Positions 1 to 6,063 of a stretch of DNA of 11,201 bases are shown piece by piece (position 1 is the first letter of the stretch; the number at the start of each line of letters is the position of its first letter). Source of the stretch: Desulfobacteraceae bacterium (lineage in GTDB: Bacteria; Desulfobacterota; Desulfobacteria; Desulfobacterales; DAOWNP01); the NCBI GenBank assembly GCA_030642545.1, contig DAOWNP010000047.1:1-11201 (forward strand). The letters run 5' to 3'. A model generated the notes under the pieces. That model saw only the letters and a list, made by a program, of their open reading frames with translations, was not told the DNA's origin and made no database searches. The position numbers were made by a program, and so were the translations under genes.

Positions 1-125
1 ATCTGAAAACTCAAAAGCAGAAGGAATAGCTGGCTCTTTTGATGTTTTTGTGATTTTAGATCGGGCAAAGATGACCTGAATCTATTATGTATAATTGCGA
101 AAGTTGTTTTGTCCACGTTCCTTAG
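1..125. mobile_element. Right end of an insertion element or MITE (copy 1)
   Basis: This stretch matches 5638-5764 in the same orientation, with scattered substitutions and small indels. It ends in CCACGTTCCTTAG, whose reverse complement (CTAAGGAACGTGG) resembles the left end of the miniature element at 5577. The matching block therefore looks like the right terminus of an element whose body runs off the left edge of the window. Short frames are open across it on the minus strand, but none gives a convincing protein. I infer a degenerate insertion element or MITE and cannot assign a family. Confidence 0.45.
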
Positions 126-229
126 TACATGGCTCGGAAAGCCCGATCGGATGAGGGTTTCGGAGGGGGCGTGTCTACAATCTATTGCGTTGAGTGAAAA
201 AAAAGTAGATCTTGACCCATCATGTACAA

Positions 230-445
230 CTATTGGTTTGTCTGGGATGTTGTTCTCAGTGCTTCAACATATCCCAGACCTATAGTGTCCAAAATTTCAT
301 GGAAATAGATTTTTGGAGGCTCGCGGGCAAGCTTCATAACGCTCAATACCTGAAAGTAGAGCTCGGATCGGATATGCTTGTCTAAGCGTTCTTGCAACCT
401 GAGAACTTCGATATGAAAAGCCGCTTCGATTTTTATGGTATACAT
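230..445 (-). CDS. Hypothetical protein of 71 residues, possibly an element remnant
   Basis: A 71-residue frame starts at ATG 443-445 and ends at TAG 230-232. I do not recognise the product. It is a soluble-looking, charged, probably helical sequence (VLRLQERLDKHIRSEL at residues 14-29) with no signal peptide or membrane segment. The base composition is visibly richer in G and C than the AT-rich spacers on both sides. It lies beside the right end of a mobile-element repeat (1-125), which fits a transferred or remnant segment. There is no clear ribosome-binding site before the ATG. It may be a real small gene, a broken transposase piece or a chance frame; the evidence for translation is weak. 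Confidence 0.3.
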   Translation of the reverse strand: MYTIKIEAAFHIEVLRLQERLDKHIRSELYFQVLSVMKLAREPPKIYFHEILDTIGLGYVEALRTTSQTNQ

Positions 446-535
446 AGCTCCACATGGTCACTTGTTTTGTTGTGATATCTTCTAAAATTGAACTAATTTA
501 TTAATTACAGTTATTAATGTCAAGTGAGAAATTAT

Positions 536-594
536 CAGTAATTCTTATAATGAGAATTACCCTTATTTTACAGGTAAATACTGGATGTTTACAC
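536..594. repeat. Dispersed repeat copy A with palindromic head
   Basis: About 59 bp recur, diverged, at 4641-4699 in the same orientation. The shared part includes CAGTAATTCT at the head and TTATTTTACAGG, AATACTGG and TGTTTACA further on. In this copy the head forms a perfect inverted repeat: GTAATTCT (538-545) and AGAATTAC (553-560) around a 7-nt loop. The arm is imperfect in the other copy. The two copies bracket the envelope gene cluster. The function is unknown. Confidence 0.5.
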
Positions 595-698
595 AGCAAA
601 TTCCGATGTATTTTTAGTTGTTATGCCATTTAATAAAATCAAATAGTTACAAGTCATAAAAACAAGTTGTTTGGAACATTTGTTGTATACAGATATCT

Positions 699-802
699 TA
701 AGTACCTAAGCAAAAATAAACATAATTTTCCGCAATATAAGTCATTGATATTTATTAAAAAGTTAGTTTAGAAATATTGGATTAATTATGCTTAGGTACT
801 TA
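699..802. repeat. 14-bp perfect inverted repeat around a 76-bp spacer
   Basis: TAAGTACCTAAGCA at 699-712 is the exact reverse complement of TGCTTAGGTACTTA at 789-802. The spacer is AT-rich and codes for nothing I recognise. The right arm ends 6 bp from the stop codon at the end of the CsgG C-terminal frame (809). It could be a tiny non-autonomous element with terminal inverted repeats, or a long stem at the 3' end of the envelope operon transcript. I see no U-run after the stem and no clear target-site duplication. Confidence 0.5.
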
Positions 803-808
803 TGAGTT

Positions 809-1075
809 TTATTGTTTTACTTTTATAAGATCATTTATTTTAAAACCAGTTCCTGAACGGATTGCAGCAATTGCTCCATCTGAACCAAAAAATCCGGTTA
901 TAATTATTTCTCCTTTTGTTATGCCAGGTGCTCTTCCTATGGAAACCCCGGTTTGCGGGTCAATTATCTTTTCGCCAGGGGTTTGTACTACTAAAATATT
1001 TCCTGCCTGAAGACCAGTTTTCTTTCCGGCATTTAAATATATAGATTTGCCTTTGATACTTGCTATTCGTCTACT
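809..1075 (-). pseudogene. In-frame C-terminal domain of the CsgG-family protein, behind a TAG
   Basis: Reading straight through the TAG at 1076-1078 in the same frame gives 88 further codons that end at TAA (809-811). They are not random. The segment runs from SRRIASIKGK through IYLNAGKKTGLQAGNILVV and IIDPQTGVSIG to a basic end, NDLIKVKQ. This is the small beta-rich domain (G-x-V, NAG..TGL..GD/N-x-L) that often follows CsgG or occurs at the C-terminus of FlgT-type proteins. There is no start codon or ribosome-binding site of its own, so it is best read as the detached end of the gene at 1076-1777. Read as one frame, the protein would have 322 residues with the TAG at position 234. Confidence 0.7.
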
Positions 1076-1777
1076 CTATGCTTGAGATTTTAACTGTTTT
1101 AGTATATTAATCGTAGCTTTTGTCAAAGCGTCCCGTAAAGCACCATCTCTGAGATCAGCATCATAGCTGGATTTAGAACCTAACCCAAATGCACCACCTG
1201 TGTCTTTTTCATATACTCCCTGTCCTGAGTCAGCCATAATTTGAATTCCGGTTGTGGTATCTACAAGACGGTAGTCAACGGTTACTCTGGCAATCTGTTT
1301 TTTCTTTTTATAGATTAGATAATCCTGACCTTCCGTTGCTTCTGAATAAGCGGTAATAGCGCCGGAAATAATTGCATTAAGTCCTAAGATTTTCCCCATT
1401 TTAGTAGCTGTTGCAGGATTAATCGCACCTGAAGCTCCCATTGATTGGTGTTCTAAGATCGAAGCAATGTCTTGCTGGGGAATAATAATAAACCGTTCTG
1501 TTTTATGCAAAATAGTACCTAAAATATCAGCAGCTGATTCTCCGATACCCAAAACTTTGGATGACGTTTTATTTTGGAAATTAACTACTCCAATTCTAAG
1601 CTTTGGTCCGGTATAATCACCTGTGGGTGCTAATTCAGCAGAAATTCCTGTTAAAGATGAATCATCCTTAACAGATCCTGACATAGTAGGTGCACAACTG
1701 CTCAGACTGAAAAAAACAATTGTTATAACTCCTGAAAAAAGTAGTGTAAGCCAGTTTGATTTGCGCTTTTTTAGCAT
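1076..1777 (-). CDS. CsgG-family outer-membrane lipoprotein, interrupted by TAG
   Basis: The 233-residue product begins with a lipoprotein signal peptide: basic MLKKRK, a hydrophobic stretch, and lipobox LSSC with acylated Cys28. Alanine at +2 suggests sorting to the outer membrane. From about residue 59 the CsgG-family core follows (KLRIGVVNFQNKT, then IIIPQQDIASILEHQ, a hydrophobic LNAIISGAIT strand, and VDYRLVDTTTGIQI). CsgG itself is the curli secretion pore, but many family members serve other envelope roles, and no csgA, csgB, csgE or csgF is seen here. Ribosome-binding site CAGGAG lies 7 nt before the ATG. The gene sits 75 bp behind the GNA1162/DUF799-like lipoprotein gene, a pairing known from other Gram-negatives. 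The TAG at 1076-1078 cuts off a C-terminal domain that stays open in frame to 809, so the gene is either a recent pseudogene or read through. Confidence 0.8.
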   Translation of the reverse strand: MLKKRKSNWLTLLFSGVITIVFFSLSSCAPTMSGSVKDDSSLTGISAELAPTGDYTGPKLRIGVVNFQNKTSSKVLGIGESAADILGTILHKTERFIIIPQQDIASILEHQSMGASGAINPATATKMGKILGLNAIISGAITAYSEATEGQDYLIYKKKKQIARVTVDYRLVDTTTGIQIMADSGQGVYEKDTGGAFGLGSKSSYDADLRDGALRDALTKATINILKQLKSQA

Positions 1778-1852
1778 TTTAATTCTCCTGTGATTAAAAA
1801 AAGAAGTTATAAAGATAATTACATCTCCTATACTGCATAAATAGATTTAAAA

Positions 1853-3211
1853 CTAAATACCTTTTATAATAAACTCCAAAAAGCTTTTGACTTCAAGATA
1901 ATCTGAAGGAATTTCAAATAAATCAGCCGAAGGAGTACCTAACTCAATATTTTTCAAAAATGTTGTTTGTGTTAAATCATTTAATTTTATTTCACTTTTA
2001 ATAGTCATACCATTTAAATCTTTAGCATTCCAATAAAAGCCCTGATGTAAATCGCCATTATTATAGATTATTTTAACCCGATATTTAATAGTTGGGTGTC
2101 CATTAATCTTTTCGTTACCAAGCTTTTCTTTTTCAATTCGTGGAATCTCAAAAAAATTATTGTCTTTTAGATCTTTTTCTTCAGTATGGTGTACAATATA
2201 TCTTTTTTTGGTAGGATAGAGAGAGTAAGATAACTTTTTATCACCCCGATTGATATTAACCATCTTGCTTAAAATAGTAGAAACCTGACTATTTTGTTGT
2301 ATCTGGTTAAAATCAAGCTCAACACGAATTTTATTTCCTGCTTTGGCAAAAGGCATCTCAAAACAAGATAGTTTAGTTCCTTTGAGATCTGTAGCGGTAA
2401 AGAGTATAACGGCTTTAAAATCCAGATCACCATAACCCAAATGACCAACAGGCGGTATAAATGGCATTTTTATCTGCATGGTAGCAGGTGTTTCACCGGT
2501 AATAATTATTCCAGGACCTGTTGGAATAGTAGTTAAAATCCGATCAATCATTTCGCTGGTTTCATGAACTAAATAAGTATTAGTAGTCTTGGCCAAAATT
2601 TTGTTTCCTAATCCAAAAATCAGATTATTTACAATTCCCATATTAAAATTCTTGTTGGAAATAATTATCCATGGTATCTCATCTTGATTATTGCCTGTAC
2701 TTTCAGCTATATTAACAGCACTTCCTGCAAGATCATCAGATGAGTCTTGATTTTTAACTCCAATACCGTTAGACCAAAAAGGTTCCTGATCAGTAGTATT
2801 GACTATTTTAAATTTAGCCCTAACCTTTCTAACATTATAAATACCGGTGATAACTTCTTCAAAATCCAGCAAAGTTCCAAACATTAACCCTTCAACATCC
2901 AAAGCTTCCTTAAGTTTTTCAATGTTTGCCATTTGCAGTTGACCACCAAGAGTAATATCAAACTGATCTCTTAAAATTTGATCACTTTCTTCTACAGGTT
3001 TGATGTTGTAATTATTTCTGATTAGAGCCTCTATCATCTTTTTACGTACAATTTTAGGACCTTCAATATCTGAAGTATCATTTTGCATGGGCAAAACTGC
3101 CAGTGTTTTAATGGGATTATCTGGATTACAGGAAACATTTGACTGTGTTATTGCACATCCCCCGATAAATAACAAAATCAAAAATGTTGTTAACCAATAG
3201 TAAATTTTCAT
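1853..3211 (-). CDS. GNA1162/DUF799-like lipoprotein with a DUF4412-like C-terminal domain
   Basis: The product is a 452-residue predicted lipoprotein. The signal peptide ends in lipobox IGGC with acylated Cys19 and Ala at +2, consistent with the outer membrane. Residues about 35-235 resemble the GNA1162/DUF799 family (TLAVLPMQNDTSDIEGPKIV, then DQILRDQFDITLGGQLQ and GLMFGTLLDF). Residues about 260-440 look like a separate beta-rich domain of the DUF4412/LolA-like kind (KIRVELDF, YPTKKRYIV, GHPTIKYRVKI, FYWNAKDLNGMTIK, and LFEIPSDY near the end). Family members of the first type are usually only about half this length, so this appears to be a fusion. Ribosome-binding site AGAGG lies 5 nt before the ATG, and the stop is TAG. 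The neighbours are a FlgT-like gene (123 bp upstream) and a CsgG-family gene (75 bp downstream). A role in an envelope-spanning or outer-membrane assembly complex is inferred from this company; the biochemical function is unknown. Confidence 0.75.
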   Translation of the reverse strand: MKIYYWLTTFLILLFIGGCAITQSNVSCNPDNPIKTLAVLPMQNDTSDIEGPKIVRKKMIEALIRNNYNIKPVEESDQILRDQFDITLGGQLQMANIEKLKEALDVEGLMFGTLLDFEEVITGIYNVRKVRAKFKIVNTTDQEPFWSNGIGVKNQDSSDDLAGSAVNIAESTGNNQDEIPWIIISNKNFNMGIVNNLIFGLGNKILAKTTNTYLVHETSEMIDRILTTIPTGPGIIITGETPATMQIKMPFIPPVGHLGYGDLDFKAVILFTATDLKGTKLSCFEMPFAKAGNKIRVELDFNQIQQNSQVSTILSKMVNINRGDKKLSYSLYPTKKRYIVHHTEEKDLKDNNFFEIPRIEKEKLGNEKINGHPTIKYRVKIIYNNGDLHQGFYWNAKDLNGMTIKSEIKLNDLTQTTFLKNIELGTPSADLFEIPSDYLEVKSFLEFIIKGI

Positions 3212-3334
3212 ACGATCCTCTATTTACTATAATACAATTATCATAAGGTTTTGATAGTTAATTTCACAAGCCCTGCTGTACCAAAGCCAGATTAAGGGTA
3301 AACATGCATATACCTGAATAAAAATAGATAGTAA

Positions 3335-3841
3335 TTAGAACTTATTATCCTGATTCCAGTGCTCAATAATCTGGTTTAACAAGCTGTCTGCAATCTCACT
3401 TACAGCCAGTTCCAAAGCTTTATTTCCTGCTGTCATTTCATTAATATGGACAGCTGCACTATGTCTCGTAGCAGCTGTAATTACCTGGCCTGTAACAGTA
3501 TTTACAGCTTTTAATGATAAAGTGGCCTGAGCTGATTTCATGGATGTTCCCATAACTGAGCCATCTGTTTTTGCCAGAGCCTTGCCGTATATTACAACTT
3601 CAGCCGCAAAAAGATTACCAAAATTTTTAACATCTTTATCAGAAAGTGTAACCATTTTATACGGAGCACTTATTTTAATGGTTTTGGATTTTATAGAATG
3701 GTCAATTATATTAAAGCCTCTATCTGTTAACTTTTCTATTAAGGTGTTTTCTACTATATTAAGATCTGTCTCACGCAGTGTTGCATTCCACCAGTAAGAG
3801 TAATGGATTTGATTAATATTTTGTTTAGCAATCATAATCAT
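3335..3841 (-). CDS. C-terminal part of a frameshifted FlgT-like secreted protein
   Basis: This 168-residue frame, counted from its first ATG, is very probably not a gene of its own. The same frame stays open upstream to the A6 run at 3983-3988 and reads YKIISEKSVDNIYKVTIQSI, continuing the FlgT_N-like domain begun in the frame at 3978-4265. Joined, the two make a protein of about 309 residues. This part carries a middle domain of the FlgT_M or CsgG-like alpha/beta type: IEKLTDRGFNIID, then VKNFGNLFAAEVVIYGKALA, and LSLKAVNTVTGQVITAATRH. Such domains occur in periplasmic and outer-membrane-associated proteins. There is no Shine-Dalgarno before ATG 3839-3841. Without the upstream frame it has no signal peptide and would remain in the cytoplasm. 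Confidence 0.65.
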   Translation of the reverse strand: MIMIAKQNINQIHYSYWWNATLRETDLNIVENTLIEKLTDRGFNIIDHSIKSKTIKISAPYKMVTLSDKDVKNFGNLFAAEVVIYGKALAKTDGSVMGTSMKSAQATLSLKAVNTVTGQVITAATRHSAAVHINEMTAGNKALELAVSEIADSLLNQIIEHWNQDNKF

Positions 3842-3977
3842 TATCCGAGGTGTATTTTTTTTGCCTGTTGACAGTCCTATTCCTGATGTTATTAAATCAT
3901 TTTTTAATTTATCTGTTGCAACTATAGATTGAATAGTAACTTTATAAATATTATCTACACTTTTCTCACTGATAATT

Positions 3978-4265
3978 TTATATTTTTTGAATATATTCTT
4001 GGGGTTTAATATAAATAGTATTATTTAAAACCTGATAACTTTCTAAAGCTTTTTTAGAATCTATAATAGTATTTACTGTCTGTTCTATAGCAAGGTGCAA
4101 GGCATTTTCAAGAGCCTGATTTTTGGCAAGATCAGTGTCACCTTTCACAATTACAGCTATACCGCAAGAGGTAACCATAAAGCTTTTATCAGCTATAGCT
4201 GCACTATTTATACTAAAATTAAATAATAATACCCCTAAAACCATTGATATTAAATAATAAAACAT
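3978..4265 (-). CDS. N-terminal part of a frameshifted FlgT-like secreted protein
   Basis: This 95-residue frame has a clear signal peptide, probably cleaved after AIA at residues 23-25. It is followed by the pattern of the FlgT N-terminal domain: VTSCGIAVIVKGDTDLAKNQ, then ALENALHLAIEQTVNTIIDS, and LNNTIYIKPQEYIQK. The frame ends at TAA 3978-3980, just past an A6 run. Removing one A from that run continues the domain directly into the frame at 3335-3841. The target frame is +1, so a classical -1 slippage does not rescue it; loss of one A by polymerase slippage would. Ribosome-binding site AGAGGA lies about 9 nt before the ATG, and a good promoter lies at 4337-4365. FlgT in Vibrio builds the flagellar H-ring, but no flagellar genes are near, so a different envelope role is likely. 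Confidence 0.7.
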   Translation of the reverse strand: MFYYLISMVLGVLLFNFSINSAAIADKSFMVTSCGIAVIVKGDTDLAKNQALENALHLAIEQTVNTIIDSKKALESYQVLNNTIYIKPQEYIQKI

Positions 4266-4640
4266 TATTTTTATTCCTCTTAAAAAAAATGTTAAAGTAT
4301 TTTTTACATTAATGATGGCTATAAAATTTTGAATATAACATATTAAAAAAAAAATAGTGTGTCAATGTTTTTCACCTGTAGATTGAGGTATAAGTGTTTT
4401 GTTTTCGTTCCTGTTATATTTTATTTTTAAAAGAATTAAGAAATAGATTTATATTACAACTATATTGTTTAAAGAATATAAATAGCAATTGTTAAATTGT
4501 GAAATGATTTAGTAAGAATTAATGGGAATAGTACAAGAATAGCAGAAGGTTTTTGGTGTGTTGACCAGCAATATTATTGCTATATTTATTTTACTTTTTA
4601 AAATTTTTACTGCATTAATTATAATAATACAAATGTTATA
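4266..4640. other. AT-rich spacer upstream of the FlgT-like gene
   Basis: No coding sequence is visible. The part nearest the gene holds its promoter and 5' leader (promoter listed separately). A small palindrome, AGCAATATTATTGCT, lies at 4567-4581. The rest is AT-rich and otherwise featureless; the spacer continues to 4897 past the repeat copy at 4641-4699. Confidence 0.6.
4337..4365 (-). promoter_or_regulatory. Sigma-70-type promoter of the envelope gene cluster
   Basis: On the minus strand a perfect TTGACA (4360-4365) is followed after 17 nt by TATGTT (4337-4342, four of six consensus bases). The spacer contains a long T-tract. Transcription would start near 4330, giving a leader of about 65 nt before the ATG at 4265. 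The three envelope genes downstream could share this transcript. Confidence 0.6.
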
Positions 4641-4699
4641 CAGTAATTCTAAATTTAGAAATTATTTTTATTTTACAGGCTAATACTGGTGTTTACATC
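4641..4699. repeat. Dispersed repeat copy B
   Basis: This is the diverged direct copy of 536-594. It shares CAGTAATTCT, TTATTTTACAGG, TAATACTGG and TGTTTACA, with small indels between. The palindromic head is imperfect here (AATTCTAAATTTAGAAATT). Together the two copies bracket the envelope gene cluster. Confidence 0.5.
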
Positions 4700-4861
4700 T
4701 CTGGAACAGAGATTAAAAGACCTGTTTAAGCACCAAGAAATAGTCATGTTTTTTGATTTTAGTTAAAAAAATAAATATTTTCAGAAAAAATAAAATACTT
4801 GACTTATTTAATTGTAATTTATTTTCCATATTTCGAATTGTTGAGTGTTATAGTTCGTCTA

Positions 4862-4885
4862 TAAAAAAGCTTATATGTGTATAAG
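4862..4885 (-). terminator. Rho-independent terminator behind the PilZ gene
   Basis: On the minus strand CTTATA and TATAAG form a 6-bp stem around CACA (4870-4885), followed by CTTTTTTAT. It lies 12 bp after the PilZ stop codon. The stem is AT-rich and so weak, but its position and U-run fit a terminator. Confidence 0.5.
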
Positions 4886-4897
4886 ATACAGATAATT

Positions 4898-5284
4898 TCA
4901 ATCTGTATGTACATGATTTTGAATAAAATCTTTAAGCCATGTTTCTCTGTAATATGTAAGATTTGTAAATTTTATTCCACATCTTTTTTTTGTTAAAAAA
5001 GAATTTTTTTTATTATTTATATTTTTATTTGAAACTATCATAACATCAAATTTAAAAGGTATACTGTTTTTTTCAGTCTTTTTTTTATCAAATATTATCG
5101 CGATAGATGTTTGTTCCTTTGTTTTTTTTTCACTATCTTTGTGAAAAAAGGAAAGTCCTCCCTGACTAATATCTATAACTTGTCCAAGTTTTGTGGTTTT
5201 CTGACCTAAAAGAGCAAAAACACCATTATCTACTTTATATCGTTTGTTTTTACGTCTGTCTGTAAGATTTGTGTCATTATTCAT
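4898..5284 (-). CDS. PilZ-domain protein (putative c-di-GMP receptor)
   Basis: The 128-residue protein is essentially a single PilZ domain. Both ligand-binding signatures are present: RKNKR at residues 11-15 (RxxxR) and DISQGG at 38-43 (D/NxSxxG). A beta-barrel-like remainder ends in CGIKFTNLTYYRETWLKDFI. PilZ domains bind cyclic di-GMP and pass the signal to motility, exopolysaccharide or envelope systems. Length and lack of other domains mark it as a stand-alone adaptor. It has no signal peptide or membrane segment, so it is cytoplasmic. AAAGG 7 nt before the ATG is a fair ribosome-binding site, and the stop is TGA. It appears to be a single-gene unit with a terminator close behind. The partner cannot be told from the sequence; the neighbouring envelope lipoproteins are a possibility only. 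Confidence 0.85.
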   Translation of the reverse strand: MNNDTNLTDRRKNKRYKVDNGVFALLGQKTTKLGQVIDISQGGLSFFHKDSEKKTKEQTSIAIIFDKKKTEKNSIPFKFDVMIVSNKNINNKKNSFLTKKRCGIKFTNLTYYRETWLKDFIQNHVHTD

Positions 5285-5576
5285 AAACAGCCTTTATTTT
5301 TTAAAAGTTATTTCTATAAAACAATCTAAATAATTTAATAGTATAGGAATTCCATTTTATTATTAATAATAAAAATATGTTAAAAAGAGCCCGTCCGAAA
5401 GGCACTAATTTAATGATAAAAACACAGTTTAAAAGGTTATAAGAAAATAAATATATCCTTTTTTATAAACATTGTTAAGTTTTATAAAGAGTGTTTAATT
5501 CATAATAACAAGAATATAACAAAATTCAACTCTTTTTTTTATTTTTTTTAATAGTTGAGAAATAAATTAGTAGAAT
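5285..5576. other. AT-rich spacer upstream of the PilZ gene, with a GC-rich hairpin-like patch
   Basis: No gene is visible. One GC-rich patch at about 5382-5406 stands out. On the minus strand it reads AGTGCCTTTCGGACGGGCTC and can fold AG/CT plus GCC/GGC around a loop, followed by TTTTT. It resembles a terminator or the edge of an old element, and would lie in the 5' region of the PilZ transcript if that starts further up. The rest is AT-rich. Confidence 0.4.
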
Positions 5577-5764
5577 AAGGAACGTGGATGAAATAACTTC
5601 CACAAATAGGCACATAGATTTAGAGTTAGATTTGTTCGATCTGAAAATTCAAAAACAGATGGAATAGCTGGCTCTTTTGATGTTTTATGATTTTAGACTG
5701 GGCAAAGATGACCTGAATCTATGATATATAATTGGAAAAGTTGTTTTTTCCACGTTTCTAAGTT
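5577..5764. mobile_element. Miniature inverted-repeat element of about 190 bp
   Basis: The left end reads AAGGAACGTGGATGAAATAA from about 5579. The right end, read on the opposite strand from about 5762, gives TAGAAACGTGGAAAAAACAA. These form imperfect terminal inverted repeats of about 25 bp, with AACGTGGA strictly shared. The right two thirds (5638-5764) recur at 1-125. The element is far too short for a transposase. I infer an internally deleted, non-autonomous derivative (MITE) of an insertion sequence. No clear target-site duplication could be seen, so the exact ends are approximate. Confidence 0.5.
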
Positions 5765-5767
5765 AAA

Positions 5768-5790
5768 TTTTATTAGATCTAATAAAAAAA
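5768..5790 (-). terminator. 20-bp perfect palindrome downstream of the dodecin gene
   Basis: TTTTATTAGATCTAATAAAA (5768-5787) is perfectly self-complementary and lies about 12 bp beyond the dodecin stop. It is entirely AT-rich except for the AGATCT centre. On the minus strand the stem is preceded by more T residues and followed by only a short T-run (ATTT). It may end the trp-dodecin transcript weakly, or mark the edge of the adjoining miniature element. Confidence 0.35.
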
Positions 5791-5799
5791 ATCATAATA

Positions 5800-6054
5800 T
5801 TAGAGTTGCCATTCGGTCAACCCTTTATTATATTTTATGGAAAGATTCACTCTTGTACGGAAAGCAACTACTTTACCATCTTCCATTTTCATATCGAGTT
5901 TTGTAACTTCTGCTATTCTTAGATCAACTAAAGTCTTGCTTGCTGTTTCGATTGCATTTTTTGCAGCATCTTCCCATGAATTTTTACTGGTACCTACAAG
6001 TTCGATTATTTTATAAACACTATTCTCACTATCATTGTTTTCATTGTTATCCAT
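5800..6054 (-). CDS. Dodecin family protein, calcium-dodecin-like
   Basis: The 84-residue protein has an acidic 12-residue N-terminal extension. It is followed by a dodecin domain: SVYKIIELVGTSKNSWEDAA, one helix, then LRIAEVTKLDMKMEDGKVVAF and a final strand, RTRVNLSIKY. Dodecins form hollow 12-mers. Flavin-binding members usually have Trp at the position where this protein has Ile (LRIAEV; typically LRWAEV or LDWFEV). The NSWEDAA motif and missing Trp recall the calcium dodecin SecE2 of Mycobacterium (compared from memory). Flavin storage should therefore not be assumed. The ATG is 9 bp after the trpF TAG, with AGGAG overlapping that stop codon, so it is almost certainly co-transcribed with trp. 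It is also in frame with trpF, so reading through the TAG would fuse the two. Confidence 0.88.
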   Translation of the reverse strand: MDNNENNDSENSVYKIIELVGTSKNSWEDAAKNAIETASKTLVDLRIAEVTKLDMKMEDGKVVAFRTRVNLSIKYNKGLTEWQL

Positions 6055-6063
6055 AGCTATCTC

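Larger units (their letters stand above)
446..808. other. Gene-free AT-rich spacer behind the CsgG-family gene
   Basis: I see no coding sequence here. The stretch holds one copy of a dispersed repeat with a small palindrome (536-594) and an inverted-repeat structure (699-802), both listed separately. The rest is plain AT-rich DNA. Confidence 0.6.

Noticed and set aside
126..175. GC- and purine-rich stretch (GATGAGGGTTTCGGAGGGGG) reminiscent of the tail region of a group II intron.
   Set aside because: No domain V helix with its conserved core could be folded and no reverse transcriptase frame is adjacent; the resemblance is only superficial.
1076..1777. Curli biogenesis locus based on the CsgG-family protein.
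   Set aside because: No csgA, csgB, csgE or csgF gene is nearby; the companions are GNA1162-like and FlgT-like proteins.
3540..3797. Plus-strand open frames such as 3540-3797, 6609-6911, 7473-7745, 8772-9032 and 10032-10370.
   Set aside because: They lie antisense inside well-supported minus-strand genes, lack ribosome-binding sites and recognisable domains, and are shadows of those genes.
3978..3990. Programmed -1 ribosomal frameshift at the A6 run of the FlgT-like gene.
   Set aside because: The continuing frame is +1 relative to the first; the -1 frame soon meets a stop codon.
4386..4860. A hidden small RNA or small protein in the long spacer before the FlgT-like gene.
   Set aside because: Only AT-rich sequence, one dispersed repeat and a short palindrome are visible; no frame, promoter-terminator pair or known RNA motif stood out.
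5721..5906. Plus-strand 61-codon frame across the miniature element and the dodecin 3' end.
   Set aside because: It overlaps the dodecin gene in antisense, starts inside a repeat and has no coding character.
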